Source: Pyrinomonas sp040289685 (GTDB lineage Bacteria; Acidobacteriota; Blastocatellia; Pyrinomonadales; Pyrinomonadaceae). From it: a stretch of DNA of 8,005 nt. The stretch lies in the NCBI RefSeq assembly GCF_040289685.1, contig NZ_PSLQ01000098.1:1-8005 (forward strand). The letters are read 5' to 3'. Made by a program: the position numbers and the translations under genes. This document shows, one piece after another, positions 7,147 to 8,005 of this stretch (its first letter is position 1; each line of letters begins with the position of its first letter). The notes beneath the pieces were generated by a model that made no database searches, was not told the origin of the DNA, and saw only the letters and a list, made by a program, of their open reading frames with translations.

Positions 7147-7629
7147 ATGCCGAACGCGAAGGCACTCTCCCTTATTGGTTCGATCATCGAGGTTTTAGCC
7201 GTTCTCGGACTTCTGCTTCACGCGTCGCTTCTTTTGGCAACGTGGAACTTATTGCCCGAATCGATCCCCGTTCATTTCAATTTCGCTGGACAACCAGATG
7301 CTTGGGGCGCGAAGACCGAGCTCCTCTTGCTTCTCGCCTTGAGTTCGCTGATCTATCTTGGTCTCAGTTGGTTGGCGCGTCATCCGCAGAAGCTCAACTA
7401 TCCTTGGCAAATAACTGAACGCAATCGGGCTCGCCAATACGCTTTGGCCGTCTGTTTGCTGCGCGTCCTCAAATTGCAGAGCGTTTGTTTATTCGCCTTC
7501 ATCAGTTTGCAGATGATCGGCGTTTCGCTCGGCTTCTCAAACGGATTGGGGTATCTGTTTACGCCTGTCGCGGTGCTCGTTACTTTGGCAACGGTGATGG
7601 GCTATTTCGTGCTTGCATCACGTTCGTAA
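7147..7629 (+). CDS. DUF1648 domain membrane protein
   Basis: Small integral membrane protein of 160 aa, with start ATG preceded by AAGGG (7135-7139), 7 nt upstream. The signature LPESIPVHFNFAGQPDAWGA (residues 36-55) is the DUF1648 motif, here between TM1 (about 8-31) and TM2 (about 57-77). Two further hydrophobic segments lie at about 105-127 and 136-156. DUF1648 also forms the N-terminal part of SdpI-type immunity proteins and of several uncharacterised membrane proteins; this protein is shorter than full SdpI, so no immunity role is claimed. The 245-nt gap and structured leader suggest it is transcribed separately from the czc operon. No catalytic residues are recognisable. Confidence 0.8.
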   Translation: MPNAKALSLIGSIIEVLAVLGLLLHASLLLATWNLLPESIPVHFNFAGQPDAWGAKTELLLLLALSSLIYLGLSWLARHPQKLNYPWQITERNRARQYALAVCLLRVLKLQSVCLFAFISLQMIGVSLGFSNGLGYLFTPVAVLVTLATVMGYFVLASRS

Positions 7630-7847
7630 AAAGCGCATCGAAAAAACGATCGCGTGCTATTCGGAGCTGAACGTGCGCGCCGTTACGCGCGCGCCTCGAT
7701 TCGCGCGAAACCTGAAATCGCTGCCAAAGGTTTGGCGCTGCGCGTTTCAAAGATCTGCTTCGAATCAAAGGACGCAGTTCGCCTGAAGGGGAGTCGACTT
7801 CGCGGCTCTTTGCACGACGCGCGCGTTCAAGCGCTCAAAAGTTCTCG
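7630..7847. other. Intergenic flank, no gene seen
   Basis: No supportable protein gene. A + frame at 7654-7857 starts at a GTG without ribosome binding site and is rich in Arg, Ala and Ser, so it is not called. A GC-rich hairpin with arms GTGCGCGC (7673-7680) and GCGCGCGC (7687-7694), loop CGTTAC, lies 44 nt after the DUF1648 stop. It lacks a following T-run, so it is at best a weak terminator. Confidence 0.4.
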
Positions 7848-8005
7848 CACGGGCTGAACCCGTGATCTTCATCCGTGAAGTGCGCATGGCGACATCGCGG
7901 CGTAAGATGTAGCGCGAGCCGACCTCATTCGACCCGGTGCGTCCCGGCAGCACCTTTGACGGGGAGGCGAATTGCCTCTCCGTCTGGATGCAATCCGGCT
8001 GAGGC
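7848..8005 (+). ncRNA. Structured RNA, probable HEARO / omega-RNA (IscB/IsrB-associated), cut off by the window end
   Basis: Probable guide-RNA scaffold of an OMEGA system. In that family an RNA with a 5' guide directs the IscB or IsrB nuclease, encoded just downstream. Visible helices in order: CACGGG/CCCGTG (7848-7853/7859-7864), CTTCA/TGAAG (7868-7872/7876-7880), ACATC/GATGT (7892-7896/7906-7910), outer helix AGCCG/CGGCT (7917-7921/7996-8000), inner helix CATTC/GGATG (7926-7930/7986-7990, one G-U). Inside the last are two hairpins: GGTGC/GCACC (7936-7940/7950-7954) and an 11-bp stem 7958-7968/7974-7984 with loop GAATT. These nest into a three-way junction with almost no unpaired filler. 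GACGGGGAGGCGAATTGCC and the ending CCGGCTGAGG resemble HEARO RNAs as I remember them. The fold is read directly; the family name rests on memory and was not checked with a covariance model. Strand is taken from the HEARO resemblance. Confidence 0.55.

Noticed and set aside
7848..7864. Intrinsic terminator for the DUF1648 gene
   Set aside because: The hairpin CACGGG/CCCGTG is followed by ATCTTCATCC, not a T-run, lies over 200 nt past the stop codon and is the first of a series of structured helices.
7765..7953. Reverse-strand reading frame of 62 aa, open leftwards from the window edge
   Set aside because: It is the antisense of the folded RNA region; its residues follow from the hairpins, and no family resemblance is seen.
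7936..8005. Cobalamin or TPP riboswitch (CCCGGTGCG and GGCTGAGG looked suggestive)
   Set aside because: The cobalamin core and the TPP CUGAGA/ACCUGAUC pair are not present in the required order; the nested three-way junction fits HEARO better.

Overview
The window holds one complete heavy-metal efflux operon, two small membrane-protein genes downstream of it, and, at the right edge, the beginning of what looks like a structured guide RNA of the HEARO/omega-RNA class that runs off the end of the sequence. A tripartite envelope-spanning pump implies a Gram-negative (diderm) bacterium. The base composition is GC-rich with many GCGC runs and GTG as well as ATG starts. The style reminds me of Acidobacteriota (Blastocatellia-like), but nothing in the window proves the phylum.

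Layout. Positions 1-418 carry no convincing gene. They hold three AT-rich palindromes of the form ATCCAA-W4-TTGGAT (43-131), a 12-bp perfect palindrome (184-195), a strong hairpin (201-220) and several segments that could pair with one another (144-299), so this looks like a regulatory leader. Positions 419-6306 are three same-strand, closely spaced genes: czcC-like outer-membrane channel (419-1771), czcB-like periplasmic adaptor (1805-3166) and czcA-like RND pump (3190-6306). The pump keeps the D-D-E proton/cation motif of TM4 and lacks the methionine triad of CusA, which points to divalent cations (Zn/Co/Cd/Ni type) rather than Cu/Ag. Nine bases later comes a DUF4337-type membrane protein whose reading frame is broken in the middle (6316-6901). 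After a 245-nt structured gap there is an intact DUF1648 membrane protein (7147-7629).

Positions 7630-8005 contain no supportable protein gene. From about 7848 to the window end the + strand folds into a dense, nested set of helices, including a three-way junction closed by AGCCG/CGGCT. The conserved-looking segments match what I remember of HEARO RNAs, the omega-RNAs of IscB/IsrB (the OMEGA family related to the ancestors of Cas9). If that is right, an IscB or IsrB gene should start shortly beyond base 8005 on the + strand, and the guide would be the roughly 20 nt just left of 7848.

How it works together: CzcA (inner membrane) exports cations using the proton gradient, CzcB bridges the periplasm, and CzcC opens the outer membrane. 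The DUF4337 protein sits in the same transcription unit, but its role is unknown. No metal sensor gene lies in the window; the palindromes at the left edge are the only candidate operators.
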